Shown here piece by piece: positions 9,350 through 18,878 of a DNA stretch of 49,162 nucleotides (position 1 is its first letter; each line of letters starts with the position of its first letter). Position numbers and translations under genes: made by a program. The DNA comes from Hyphomicrobiales bacterium (lineage in GTDB: Bacteria > Pseudomonadota > Alphaproteobacteria > Rhizobiales > Devosiaceae), in the NCBI GenBank assembly GCA_900470445.1, contig UCAU01000035.1:1-49162 (forward strand), read 5' to 3'. Under the pieces are notes generated by a model, which saw nothing but the letters and a program-made list of their open reading frames with translations, was not told the DNA's origin and did not search any database.

Positions 9350-9687
9350 AAATGGCCCCCAATATGGTGGAACGTATTCCGCTGGCGGGGCCGCCGTCTG
9401 TCTTATGCCGTTTCGCTGCCAGGCATTACGCTGACCATCAGAAAGGTTCAGCGCGCTGCATCAATGCTCTGGCGAAGTCGCCCCCGACAACCGGAAACGT
9501 TTCCAGTTGGGAGCAAGGGAGCATATCGGTGAAAAGCCGTATTTCAGAATAATCCGGCTTTTTCAAAAAACTCCGGCAAATTTACCAGAAAACACCACTC
9601 GCGGGAACGGCTGTGGCGCGGTCGCCACACTGCACACGGGCAAGATTGCACGCCCGATAGCGGCCGATTCGGTGCCGTCCGGCGAGG
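9350..9687. other. 338-bp intergenic region with a palindrome; likely promoter region of the DUF11 operon
   Basis: No gene is visible here. The region lies between the end of the rhamnoside operon (9688) and the start of the DUF11 gene (9349), both read leftward. It holds the palindrome listed at 9488-9509. A weak leftward promoter-like pair (TTGAAA near 9560, AATACG about 17 bp on) would place the palindrome just downstream of the start point; I consider this pair speculative. No convincing terminator with a U-tract was found for the operon on the right. Confidence 0.5.
9488..9509. promoter_or_regulatory. 22-bp near-perfect palindrome, LacI-type operator candidate
   Basis: The core GGAAACGTTTCC (9493-9504) is a perfect palindrome with a central CG. 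The outer arms CAAC / GTTG extend it to 22 bp with only one mismatched pair. A centre of this type with A/T-rich flanks is common for LacI-family operators. It lies about 140 bp upstream of the DUF11 gene. The regulator is unknown; the LacI gene at 16449 is one candidate but is distant. Confidence 0.5.
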
Positions 9688-10770
<1,083 letters not shown>

Positions 10771-10775
10771 GGTGA

Positions 10776-11603
10776 TTATCCTTTGACGGCGCCAGCAGTC
10801 ATCCCCGCGACGATGTGCCGGTTGAAGAACAGGAAAACCAGCAGCGGCGGGATGGTGATGAGCAGAATATTGGTGAAGAGCAGATTGTAGGAGGTGTTGA
10901 ACTGGCTCTGGAAATTATAGAGCGTCAGTTGCACCGTCGCATTGGCATTGCCCGGCAGGTAATAGAGCGGGTTGGTGAAGTCGTTGAACACGCCCACCGA
11001 TTGTACCACGATATTGGTAACCGTGACCGGCCAGAGCAGCGGCAGGATGATGCGGAAGAACACGTCGAACGGGCGGGCGCCATCGATGATCGCCGCCTCA
11101 TCCAGCTCGCGCGGAATGGTGGCGATGAAGGCGCGGTAGAGGATGATCGAGAAGGGCAGGCCATAGGCCACTTCGATCAGCACCAGGCCATGCAGCTTGC
11201 CGAAGAGGCCCACGCCCTGCAGCAGCCAGATGGTGGGAACCACGGCAGGCGGGATCATCAGACCCGCCAGGATGAGGAATTCGACTAGCCCATTCCAGCG
11301 CGTCTTGCGGCGGGCCAGCACGAAACCGACCATGGCGGCGAAAATGACCAGCAGAGTCACGCTGGCGACGGTGAGTATGGTGGAATTGATGAAGGCGGTC
11401 AGCAGCATCCAATTACGGGTGGTGACCACCTCGACAATGTTGCTCCACAGATGAAAACCATCGGGCCAGGAGAAATCGAGCAGGGTGGCCTGCTGCTTGT
11501 TCTTGAACGCGGTCAGGATGATGAAGGCGAAGGGCACGAGGAAGACCAGCGCCGAGACCAGGATGGCGATGATGCCGAGAACGATCGATGGCCGGGATTT
11601 CAT
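10776..11603 (-). CDS. Sugar ABC transporter permease (MalG type)
   Basis: This 275-aa inner-membrane permease has about six hydrophobic helices and the EAA loop E-L-D-E-A-A-I-I-D-G-A-R-P-F, which contacts the ATPase. The C-terminal M-T-A-G-A-V-K-G is typical of MalG-like CUT1 permeases. I chose the ATG at 11603 because it overlaps the stop of the MalF-type gene (ATGA at 11603-11600); the open frame runs further upstream but is only a shadow of that gene there. It would form the translocation pore together with the 11600-12514 product for a sugar or oligosaccharide, probably rhamnose-containing. Confidence 0.93.
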   Translation of the reverse strand: MKSRPSIVLGIIAILVSALVFLVPFAFIILTAFKNKQQATLLDFSWPDGFHLWSNIVEVVTTRNWMLLTAFINSTILTVASVTLLVIFAAMVGFVLARRKTRWNGLVEFLILAGLMIPPAVVPTIWLLQGVGLFGKLHGLVLIEVAYGLPFSIILYRAFIATIPRELDEAAIIDGARPFDVFFRIILPLLWPVTVTNIVVQSVGVFNDFTNPLYYLPGNANATVQLTLYNFQSQFNTSYNLLFTNILLITIPPLLVFLFFNRHIVAGMTAGAVKG

Positions 11604-12514
11604 TCGTGACCCTGCTTGCGGTTGAGGAACATGGTCAGCGGCACGACCAGGATGCCGATCAGCACGAAGAGCACGACATTGCCGGCGGTGGAGAGGCCAT
11701 AAAAGCCGGCCTGGTATTGCTTGTAGATCACCGAAGCTATGGTGTCGGAGGCAAAGCCCGGGCCGCCGCGGGTCATGGCCCAGATCAGATCGAAGGTGCG
11801 CAAGCCACCGATGAAGCTGAGGATAATGACGGTGGCGGTGGCGGGGCGGCTCAGCGGCAGCGTCACATAGAGGAAGTTCTGCCACTTGGTGGCGCCATCG
11901 ATGCGGGCGGCTTCGTAATAGTCCTTGGGAATGGCGACGATGCCGGCAATGTAGATGACGGTGGCGAGGCCCACGCCCTTCCACACATCGACCAGCGCCA
12001 CCGAGAACAAAGCCAGCCGCGGATCGACCAGCCAGCCCGGCCCCTTGATGCCAAACAGGGCCAGGGCATCGTTGATCATGCCCTGGGTGGGATGCATCAG
12101 GACGGTGAAGGTGATGCCGACGCCGACGGTGGAGACGAGGACCGGGAAGAACACCACCGAGCGCAGATAGCCGCGCCCCATAATGGCCGAGGTCAGCAGC
12201 AAAGCCAGCAGCATGCCGAGCACGACCTTGAGGCCGGAGGTTATGGCGGCATAGAGCACGGTATTGACCAGGCCCTGCACCAGGAACGGCTCGCGGAAGA
12301 ATTGCGCGAAATTATCCAGTCCGATGAAGGTGGAATTGAACAGCGTCCAGCGGGTGAGGCTGAAATAGAGCGAGGCGAAGGTCGGCGCCAGGAACAGCAC
12401 GCCATAGATCAGCGCGGCCGGCAGGAAAAACCAGCCCGGATAGGGCGAGCGGCGGATCGCCCTGCTACCGCCATGCGGTAGGGCAGAACCCGCTTCAGAC
12501 AATACGGTCATCAC
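11600..12514 (-). CDS. Sugar ABC transporter permease (MalF type)
   Basis: This 304-aa inner-membrane protein has six predicted membrane segments, beginning with P-G-W-F-F-L-P-A-A-L-I-Y-G-V-L-F. It carries the EAA-type loop Y-Y-E-A-A-R-I-D-G-A-T-K-W-Q-N-F near residues 190-206, which is characteristic of CUT1 permeases. There are two adjacent ATG codons at the start (12514 and 12511); either could be used. It pairs with the MalG-type permease, with which it overlaps by 4 bp. A GC-rich stem-loop separates it from the binding-protein gene. Confidence 0.93.
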   Translation of the reverse strand: MMTVLSEAGSALPHGGSRAIRRSPYPGWFFLPAALIYGVLFLAPTFASLYFSLTRWTLFNSTFIGLDNFAQFFREPFLVQGLVNTVLYAAITSGLKVVLGMLLALLLTSAIMGRGYLRSVVFFPVLVSTVGVGITFTVLMHPTQGMINDALALFGIKGPGWLVDPRLALFSVALVDVWKGVGLATVIYIAGIVAIPKDYYEAARIDGATKWQNFLYVTLPLSRPATATVIILSFIGGLRTFDLIWAMTRGGPGFASDTIASVIYKQYQAGFYGLSTAGNVVLFVLIGILVVPLTMFLNRKQGHE

Positions 12515-12534
12515 CGTTCCTCCTCGAACAGAGC

Positions 12535-12564
12535 GCGGCCCGGAGCGCAGAAACTCCGGGCCGC
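12535..12564 (-). other. Perfect 11-bp stem-loop between the binding-protein and permease genes
   Basis: The arms at 12535-12545 and 12554-12564 (GCGGCCCGGAG / CTCCGGGCCGC) pair perfectly around an 8-nt loop, directly after the binding-protein stop. No U-tract follows. In maltose-type operons such hairpins protect the upstream mRNA or cause partial termination, so the binding protein is made in excess of the permeases. That role is inferred here. Confidence 0.7.
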
Positions 12565-12578
12565 CCGATCACAAGTGC

Positions 12579-13874
12579 TTACCAGCCTGGGAGGCCGAGC
12601 TGCTGAGCCTGCTTGCGAACATCTTCATCATAGAGCGCGGCGCCCTCGGCGGCGGGACGGAAGCCCGAGCCGACTTCCACGGTGATCTGTTCGAGCGCCG
12701 GGCCCTTAATGGGCGAGAGGAATTCCAGCGCCGGGGCGTTCTGGCCGCCTTCGGCGAAGTAGGGCAGCATATCGGTCACAGCCGGCGGCACGTCAGCCGG
12801 CAGGGTGCAGCCATTGACCAGATAGGGGCCGGAGGCGCCACCGGCGCGGGTCTGGGCTTCGCAGCCCGGAACGCTGGCGATGAAGGCAACGAACTTCTTG
12901 GCGGCATCCAGATTGGGCGTGGTCTGGGCGATATAGACGCCATCGGGCATCCAGACCGTCAGGCCATTGAGGTCAGCTTCGTCGCCGGGCTGGGCGAAGA
13001 AACCGACATCCCCGATATTATCGGGATAGGCCTGGGCGATTGCCGTAGTGGCGAAGGTCAGCATGGGGTAATGGGCGCCTTCACCCATGGCGATCATGCG
13101 GATGCCGTCATCATATTTGGCGGCGCCGAAATCTTCGTTGAAGAAGCCGGCGTCATGGGTTTCCTGCAGCTTTTCAAAGCCGCGCAGGGCCGCCGGGTCG
13201 GTGGCGAACTTGGCTTCGTTGGCCGTGTAGCGGCTGGCGAATTGTGGGTCCTTGGCCTGGACGTTGAAGAAGTCGGCCAGCACGAACAACTGGCTGGTCC
13301 AGGTGTCGCCATAGGTCTGGATCACGGCGACCTTGCCCGCCGCCTTGATCTTTTCGTTATTGGCCATGAATTCGGCCCAGGTCTTGGGGACCGACAGACC
13401 CAGTTCTTCATAGATTTTCTTGTTGTAATAGATGCCGCCGGCCATGGCGGCGCGCGCGGGGGCGCCGCGAATGGTGCCATCGGGCGCGGTCACGACTGGC
13501 TTGAAGCTGGCCTGTACATCGGCCTGCCAAGGTTCGTTGGTGAGATCGACCAGGAATTGCTGGGGATTGATCGCCTGGAAGAGCGAGCCGGAATTGTAGA
13601 GGAAGACATCGGCCATGGCGCCGGTGGCCAGTCGGGTCTTGATCAGGTTGTCGCCTTCCGAGCCGCCGGGGCGGGTCTCGATATCGACATTGATATCGGG
13701 ATTGGCGGCTTCGAAGGCCTTGACCACTTCATCAGCGATGACCTGGTTTTCCGGGCCGCTGGGGATCAGATAGGTGAGATTGACGCTCTGGGCGAAGGCG
13801 GCGCCCGACAGGGCCGTGACAGTCAAGAGGCCGGCGGCCAGGCCGGTCAGCATTCTGGTGGTCTTGTTCAACAT
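12579..13874 (-). CDS. Sugar ABC transporter extracellular solute-binding protein
   Basis: The protein has 431 aa. A Sec signal peptide covers residues about 1-28 (LTGLAAGLLTVTALSGAAFA, cut before QS). The mature part is a family-1 solute-binding protein: an early F-E-A-A-N-P-D-I-N-V-D, then G-A-M-A-D-V-F-L-Y-N-S-G and Y-Y-N-K-K-I-Y-E-E-L-G. It captures the substrate in the periplasm and delivers it to the two permeases that follow. It lies between the GH78 rhamnosidase and the permeases, so the ligand is probably a rhamnose-containing oligosaccharide or glycoside. The family is certain, the ligand inferred. Confidence 0.92.
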   Translation of the reverse strand: MLNKTTRMLTGLAAGLLTVTALSGAAFAQSVNLTYLIPSGPENQVIADEVVKAFEAANPDINVDIETRPGGSEGDNLIKTRLATGAMADVFLYNSGSLFQAINPQQFLVDLTNEPWQADVQASFKPVVTAPDGTIRGAPARAAMAGGIYYNKKIYEELGLSVPKTWAEFMANNEKIKAAGKVAVIQTYGDTWTSQLFVLADFFNVQAKDPQFASRYTANEAKFATDPAALRGFEKLQETHDAGFFNEDFGAAKYDDGIRMIAMGEGAHYPMLTFATTAIAQAYPDNIGDVGFFAQPGDEADLNGLTVWMPDGVYIAQTTPNLDAAKKFVAFIASVPGCEAQTRAGGASGPYLVNGCTLPADVPPAVTDMLPYFAEGGQNAPALEFLSPIKGPALEQITVEVGSGFRPAAEGAALYDEDVRKQAQQLGLPGW

Positions 13875-13929
13875 AGTTTCCTCCCATGTTTATCTGGCCC
13901 GAAGCGGGCAGAATTCTCCTCCGCGCCGC

Positions 13930-16302
13930 CTATGGCGTACGCGCATTGACTCTGGATTTGGCGAAGGCCGCATGCTCGGGCGCTTCGTAGATGAAGGTGA
14001 TGTGGTGGGGACCGGCAGCCAGTTCGCGGTCTGCGCCGCTTTGGTGGGGCTGGCCATCGACGATGACATCGCGGTATTCGGCCGATAGCCGCAACACGCC
14101 GCGGGCGCCTTGGGGCACTTCGATATCGTAGCGGACCTGGTTGCCATCCAGCGTCCAGCCGGCGCGGATCGTGCCGTTGGTGCTGTCATGGCTGGCCGCG
14201 ACGGGCGAGAGTTCGGCAATGATGGTGGGCGCAAAGATCACGGTGGCAAAGCCGGGGTCGCTGGCGTCGGGCTGGAAGCCGGCGACGCCTTCGAACAGCC
14301 ATTGGCAGACTGCACCATAGGCGTAGTGATTGTAGGAATTCATCTGCGGATTGTAGATCGAGCCATCGGCCTGGATGGCGTCCCAGCGCTCCCAGATGGT
14401 GGTGGCGCCCTTTTTGACCTGGTAGAGCCAGCCGGGCACTTCTTCCTGGAGGAACACCGAGGCGGCAAGGCCGGGTTCACCGATCTTAACCAGTGCCGGC
14501 AGCAAAGCCGGGGTGCCGATAAAGCCAGTGCCGATACGGCCTTCGGCGCGGGCAATGGTCGCTTTGAAATAGCGCTTGGCCGCTTCGACATGCTCGTCCG
14601 GGATAAGGTCGTGCAGGAATGCCAGGGCATAGGAGGTCTGGTCGTCGTAGCAGAGGCGGCCAGAGGCGGTGATGAATTCGCGGGCAAAGGCAGCCTTCAC
14701 CTCGGCGGCCATTTTCGCCATGCGAGCGGCCAAGGCCGTGTCGCCGGTAATGGTGGCGATGCGGCCGACCAGGGTGCTGGTGATGAAGAGATAAATGGTC
14801 GCCGCGGCATCGTCGCCAATGGTGGGCAGCGGCTTGGCCGAGGGGCCCTTGGGCTGTAGCCAATCGCCGAAGGAGAAGCCGCGGCCGCCCCAGAAGCGGG
14901 GTGGATTGACGATCGGGCCATCGCTGATCGACCAGACGAAGTCGACCCATTTGGTCATGGCGGGCAGCGCCTCCCGCAGGATATTGGCGTCGCCATAATG
15001 CAAATAGAGCTGCCAGGGCACGATGGCGATGGCGTCACCCCAGCCGGTGCTGCCGAAGAAACCAGGATAGTGCTCGGGCTGCTGGCGGGTCGGATCGGGC
15101 ACGACGTGCGGCACGGCGCCATCGGGGCGCTGATCCACGATGACGTCGCGGATCCACTTGGTCAGGAAGCCGTGGCTGTCGCCCAGATAGCAGGCAGTGC
15201 CGGCAAAGACCTGCGCGTCGCCGGTCCAGCCCAGGCGCTCGTCGCGCTGCGGGCAATCGGTGGGCACTTCGATGAAATTGGCGCGCTGGGACCACAGCGT
15301 GTTGAGCACTAGCCGGTCGACCAGGGGATTGCCGGAGGTGAAACTGGCCTTGGCTTCGGTAACGGAGCTGATCGGCACGGCTTCGATGGCGGTGACGCGG
15401 GCATTGCCGGTGACGGTGACCCGCGCATAGCGGAAGCCCTGGAAGGTGAAATGGGGCCGGTATTGCTCTTCGCCGGTGCCGGAAAGGGTGTAGTCGATGC
15501 GCGCGGCGGCAGTGCGGTAATTGCCGTTGTAGAAGGCGCCGTCCTGATCGAGCACTTCGGCATGTTCGATGCTGACCGTGGCACCGGCATCGCCGGTGAC
15601 CGTGAAGGCGACGTAGCCGCCCATGTTCTGGCCGAAATCGTAGACGTTGCGGCCTTCGGCATCGGGCCAGGATTTAACCACGGGCAGCGGGGCGAGTTCG
15701 CGCACCGGAGTGGTTTCATGCGGGATGAGAATGGCGGGATCGAAGGACAGCGCTTCGGTGCCGGCCGACACCTTGGCCGCAATGCGGGCGTCGAAGACCT
15801 CGCCGAAATAGATGCCGGATTTGCGGATCGGCAGTTCGCCGCTCTGCCAGCTGGCATCGGTGACGAGCAGTGGAGCCGCGCCACCGCTGCGCAGCTCGGC
15901 AATGGCGGCGATCTTGTCGCCCCAGGTGTTGAAGATGGGGTGCTCGCCCCACATCATCTGCGAGCGCAGCCAGCCATCGGCCAGCCAGATTTCGATGTGG
16001 TTGCGGCCGGGCACCAGCAGGTCGGCCACGGCATAGCTCTGGTAGCTCAGGCGGGCGTCATAGCTGGTCCAGCCGGGCGTCAGCAGATCATTGCCGACGC
16101 GCTTGCCGTTGATGAAGCAGCGATAAAGGCCCAGCGCGCTGATGCGCAACGTCTCGTCGCCTGTGACGGCGGAGAGCTCGAAATCCTTGCTGATGAAGGA
16201 CGCGGGGGTTTCCACGCCCTGGTCGGCCAGGGGGTGGACCATCTGCGCGACCCAGTTTGCATGAGCCTGGCTCGGCGCGTGCTTGTCCCGGATATCGTGC
16301 AT
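13930..16302 (-). CDS. Alpha-L-rhamnosidase, GH78 family, intracellular
   Basis: The 790-aa enzyme would hydrolyse terminal alpha-L-rhamnose from oligosaccharides or glycosides. The N-terminal part has the beta-sandwich motif G-L-Y-R-C-F-I-N-G-K-R-V-G near residue 55 and L-T-P-G-W-T-S-Y-D, typical of bacterial rhamnosidase N-terminal domains. The catalytic (alpha/alpha)6 barrel begins near residue 330 with the conserved acidic cluster D-C-P-Q-R-D-E-R-L-G-W-T-G-D at residues 349-362. A further barrel motif is W-E-R-W-D-A-I near 635, and the C-terminal part is a beta domain. No signal peptide is visible, so it acts in the cytoplasm on imported substrate. It is the first gene of the leftward operon and is divergent from the LacI gene. 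Confidence 0.93.
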   Translation of the reverse strand: MHDIRDKHAPSQAHANWVAQMVHPLADQGVETPASFISKDFELSAVTGDETLRISALGLYRCFINGKRVGNDLLTPGWTSYDARLSYQSYAVADLLVPGRNHIEIWLADGWLRSQMMWGEHPIFNTWGDKIAAIAELRSGGAAPLLVTDASWQSGELPIRKSGIYFGEVFDARIAAKVSAGTEALSFDPAILIPHETTPVRELAPLPVVKSWPDAEGRNVYDFGQNMGGYVAFTVTGDAGATVSIEHAEVLDQDGAFYNGNYRTAAARIDYTLSGTGEEQYRPHFTFQGFRYARVTVTGNARVTAIEAVPISSVTEAKASFTSGNPLVDRLVLNTLWSQRANFIEVPTDCPQRDERLGWTGDAQVFAGTACYLGDSHGFLTKWIRDVIVDQRPDGAVPHVVPDPTRQQPEHYPGFFGSTGWGDAIAIVPWQLYLHYGDANILREALPAMTKWVDFVWSISDGPIVNPPRFWGGRGFSFGDWLQPKGPSAKPLPTIGDDAAATIYLFITSTLVGRIATITGDTALAARMAKMAAEVKAAFAREFITASGRLCYDDQTSYALAFLHDLIPDEHVEAAKRYFKATIARAEGRIGTGFIGTPALLPALVKIGEPGLAASVFLQEEVPGWLYQVKKGATTIWERWDAIQADGSIYNPQMNSYNHYAYGAVCQWLFEGVAGFQPDASDPGFATVIFAPTIIAELSPVAASHDSTNGTIRAGWTLDGNQVRYDIEVPQGARGVLRLSAEYRDVIVDGQPHQSGADRELAAGPHHITFIYEAPEHAAFAKSRVNARTP

Positions 16303-16341
16303 GGCATTCTCCTCTGGCTCGGTAGTTTCCGAGTGTGTACT

Positions 16342-16362
16342 GTTCTACGTATAGCGTTCTAC
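16342..16362. promoter_or_regulatory. Direct repeat GTTCTAC x2, possible operator between rhamnosidase and lacI
   Basis: GTTCTAC occurs at 16342-16348 and 16356-16362, 14 bp apart start to start, in the 146-bp divergent region. It sits 40-60 bp upstream of the rhamnosidase start, where an operator or activator site would be expected. No classical LacI palindrome with a central CG is seen here, which makes the assignment uncertain. Confidence 0.3.
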
Positions 16363-16374
16363 ATTTTCATTTGT

Positions 16375-16402
16375 TTGGCAATAGGCGTTCGCACCGAATA
16401 AT
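16375..16402 (+). promoter_or_regulatory. Sigma-70-type promoter for the lacI-family gene
   Basis: The -35 TTGGCA (16375-16380, 5 of 6) and -10 AATAAT (16397-16402, 5 of 6) are separated by 16 bp. Transcription would start near 16409, about 40 bp before the ATG at 16449. GAAAGG at 16437-16442 is a plausible ribosome-binding site. Confidence 0.6.
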
Positions 16403-16448
16403 GACACAAGGGGAAATGCCCGATTTTGAAGGGCTGAAAGGCATTTGA

Positions 16449-17480
16449 ATGGCTGAAGCAAAACCGGAAAAGAAGAACGACCGCGTGACAATCCGGGAGG
16501 TCGCGGAGGATGCCGGCGTCTCGGTCGCGGCCGTCTCCAAGGTGTTGCGGGAGGCCTATGGGGTCAGTGAGTCGCTGCGCAGCAAGGTGCGCGCCTCGAT
16601 GAACAAACTGAACTATCGGCCGTTGGCTTCAGCGCGGGGCATGCGCGGGCAGACCTATACGCTGGGCCTGGTGCTGCCCGATATTCGCAACCCGTTCTTT
16701 GCCGACATTCTGGCGGGGGTGAATTCGGCGCTGGAGCGCACGCAATACCAGCTGATGATGGGGACCAGCCATTCGCAGGGACTGGCCGAAGAGGCGCTGG
16801 TCGAGGCGATGATCGACCGGCAGATGGACGGCATCATCATGATCGGCACCACCGAGTACATGGACCGGCTGGGCAGTATCGCCAAACAGAAGCCGCTGGT
16901 GACAATCGGACACCATGCCGAGACCAGCCAGTTGTTCGACACGGTCAACAATGACGATCAGCTGGGCGCGCGCCTCGTGGTCAAGCACTTGCTGGCCAAT
17001 GGTTTTCGCAACATCGCCATGCTGAGCCTGGCGTCCACCACCTCGACCATTCTGTCCGAGCGGGAACTGGGCTATCGCCGCGAAATGATCGAGAACGGAC
17101 TGGGGGAGAATATCAACATCATCCGTGCACCGCAGACGCTGCGCGAGGTGCAGATCGCCGCGCGGCGGCTGCTGGAGGGACCGAGCAAGCCCGAGGCGCT
17201 GTTCTGCTGGACCGATTTCATCGCGCTTGAGGTCATCAGCGTGGCGACCGAACTGGGCCTGCGCATCCCCCAGGACCTGGCGATCGTGGGCTATGACAAT
17301 ACGATGTATTGCGACTTCGCGCAGAACGGGCTGACCAGTGTGGATCAGTCCGGGGAATTGCTGGGCCTGCAGTCAGCCCGCCTGGTAATCGAGCGCATTC
17401 GCGGAAGGGCGGAGGCCGAGCATTTCGTCGTCACCCCGCGGGTCGTCGCCCGCAGCAGTTCCAAGCGCAGCGCGGTGTAG
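16449..17480 (+). CDS. LacI-family transcriptional regulator of the rhamnoside operon
   Basis: The protein has 343 aa. The N-terminal helix-turn-helix lies at residues 13-35 (V-T-I-R-E-V-A-E-D-A-G-V-S-V-A-A-V-S-K-V), followed by the hinge N-Y-R-P-L-A-S-A-R-G-M. From about residue 70 there is the periplasmic-binding-like sensor domain (L-G-L-V-L-P-D-I-R-N-P-F-F). It is divergent from the rhamnosidase operon and probably represses it until a rhamnose-type sugar binds. Unusually, its last 108 bp overlap the 3' end of cysG on the opposite strand, so there is no room for a terminator between the two. Confidence 0.93.
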   Translation: MAEAKPEKKNDRVTIREVAEDAGVSVAAVSKVLREAYGVSESLRSKVRASMNKLNYRPLASARGMRGQTYTLGLVLPDIRNPFFADILAGVNSALERTQYQLMMGTSHSQGLAEEALVEAMIDRQMDGIIMIGTTEYMDRLGSIAKQKPLVTIGHHAETSQLFDTVNNDDQLGARLVVKHLLANGFRNIAMLSLASTTSTILSERELGYRREMIENGLGENINIIRAPQTLREVQIAARRLLEGPSKPEALFCWTDFIALEVISVATELGLRIPQDLAIVGYDNTMYCDFAQNGLTSVDQSGELLGLQSARLVIERIRGRAEAEHFVVTPRVVARSSSKRSAV

Positions 17481-18878
17481 GGCGTCGCCAACGGCGAAAA
17501 TGGTTGGGGCGCTGAGCGGGAAATCGGTCACGGCGGCGACGGCTTGGCCGATCGTGCCGCGCCAGATTTGCTCATCGGCACGACCGACATTGCCGGCAAT
17601 AATGGCGGGCGTCGCCATCGACATACCCTGCCCTTGCAGTTGGGCCACGATGGCCGGCAGTGTGCGGCGGGACATGTAGTAGACGCTGGTGGTGGCCGGG
17701 TCGGATAGGGCTTGCCAATTGAGCGTATCAGGCAGCACGCCCTGGCGCGAATGGCCGGTGACGAAGCGCACGGATTGGGCGTGATCGCGATGCGTCAGCG
17801 AGACGCCGAGACGGCTGGCGAGGGCCAGAGCGGCGGTGACGCCGGGGACCACGGAAACGGCGATGCCGTGGCGTTCGAGCATCTCGATTTCTTCGCCGGC
17901 ACGGCCGAAAATCATTGGATCGCCGGATTTTAGCCGGACCACATGCTTGCCCTGTCGCGCCAGTGTCAGCATCATGGCGTTGATGTCTTCCTGGCGGCAG
18001 CTTTCCCGCGCCGCGCGCTTGCCGACCAGCATGCGCTTGGCCTCGCGGCGGGCTAGTTCGAGGACTTCGGAAGACACCAGATCGTCGAACAGAATGACAT
18101 CGGCGGATTGGAGGGCGCGGACAGCCTTGATGGTGAGCAGGTCCGCATCGCCGGGTCCGGCGCCGACGAGAGTGACGCGGCCGGTGGCAGGGGCGGCGCT
18201 GATCGCCGCGATATCGCTGTCCATTGGTGTGGGCGCCGTGTCGCCAAAGGCGCGGTCGGCGAGGCGTTCCCAGAAGGCGCGGCGCTGCGGGCCGGCTTCA
18301 AGCGCGGCCATGACCTTGCCGCGAATATCCTGCGCCAGCTGCGCCCAGTCGGATAGCGTTTGCGGCAGCAATGTCTCGATGCGGCGGCGTACGGCCTGGC
18401 CGAGAATTGGGGCGGCGCCGGCCGTCGAAATGCTGACCACGACGGGCGAGCGATTGACGATGGCGCCGAACTGGAACTGGCAATATTCGGGCCGGTCGAT
18501 GACATTGTAGGGCACGCTGGCGTCGCGAGCGGCCTCGGTAAAGGCGAGCGCCTCTGCGTCATCCTCGATATCGGCGACGGCAAGCGCGGCGCCGGAGAGG
18601 TCGGAGGGCGCCCAATGGCAATCGACCAGGCTGATCGTACCCGCCGAGGCGCCGGTTTCGGCCAATGCGATCAGCTCGTCACACCATTCGTCGATGGGCG
18701 CCAGCACCTGCACATGGGCACCGGCAGCGGCGAGCAGTTCGATCTTCCAAGTGGCGGGTTCGGAGCCGCCAATGGCGATCACGCGCTTGCCTTCAAGTCC
18801 GAAAAATACCGGCAGCACGGCGAGCGGAGCCATGCGGTCGGGACGCGACTTACTCGGCAGCGGCGAGACGATGTGCAT
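17373..18878 (-). CDS. cysG: Siroheme synthase (uroporphyrinogen-III methyltransferase / precorrin-2 dehydrogenase-ferrochelatase)
   Basis: The 501-aa multifunctional cytoplasmic enzyme makes siroheme, the prosthetic group of nitrite reductase NirB. Residues about 16-225 are the precorrin-2 dehydrogenase/ferrochelatase part (L-P-V-F-F-G-L-E-G-K-R-V-I-A-I-G-G). Residues about 233-480 are the SAM-dependent methyltransferase, with V-G-A-G-P-G-D at 238-244, L-K-S-G-D-P-x-I-F-G-R-A-G-E-E and V-P-G-V-T-A-A. I chose the ATG at 18878, which has AGGGGG about 8 bp upstream and overlaps nasA by 29 bp. An alternative ATG at 18833 lacks a clear ribosome-binding site. It is the last gene of the narK-nirB-nirD-nasA-cysG unit and runs 108 bp into the convergent lacI gene. 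Confidence 0.93.
   Translation of the reverse strand: MHIVSPLPSKSRPDRMAPLAVLPVFFGLEGKRVIAIGGSEPATWKIELLAAAGAHVQVLAPIDEWCDELIALAETGASAGTISLVDCHWAPSDLSGAALAVADIEDDAEALAFTEAARDASVPYNVIDRPEYCQFQFGAIVNRSPVVVSISTAGAAPILGQAVRRRIETLLPQTLSDWAQLAQDIRGKVMAALEAGPQRRAFWERLADRAFGDTAPTPMDSDIAAISAAPATGRVTLVGAGPGDADLLTIKAVRALQSADVILFDDLVSSEVLELARREAKRMLVGKRAARESCRQEDINAMMLTLARQGKHVVRLKSGDPMIFGRAGEEIEMLERHGIAVSVVPGVTAALALASRLGVSLTHRDHAQSVRFVTGHSRQGVLPDTLNWQALSDPATTSVYYMSRRTLPAIVAQLQGQGMSMATPAIIAGNVGRADEQIWRGTIGQAVAAVTDFPLSAPTIFAVGDALHRAALGTAAGDDPRGDDEMLGLRPSANALDYQAG

Noticed and set aside
10776..11984. 402-aa version of the MalG-type permease
   Set aside because: The first 127 residues lie inside the MalF-type gene in another frame and are Arg/His-rich; the ATG at 11603 with the ATGA overlap gives a normal permease.
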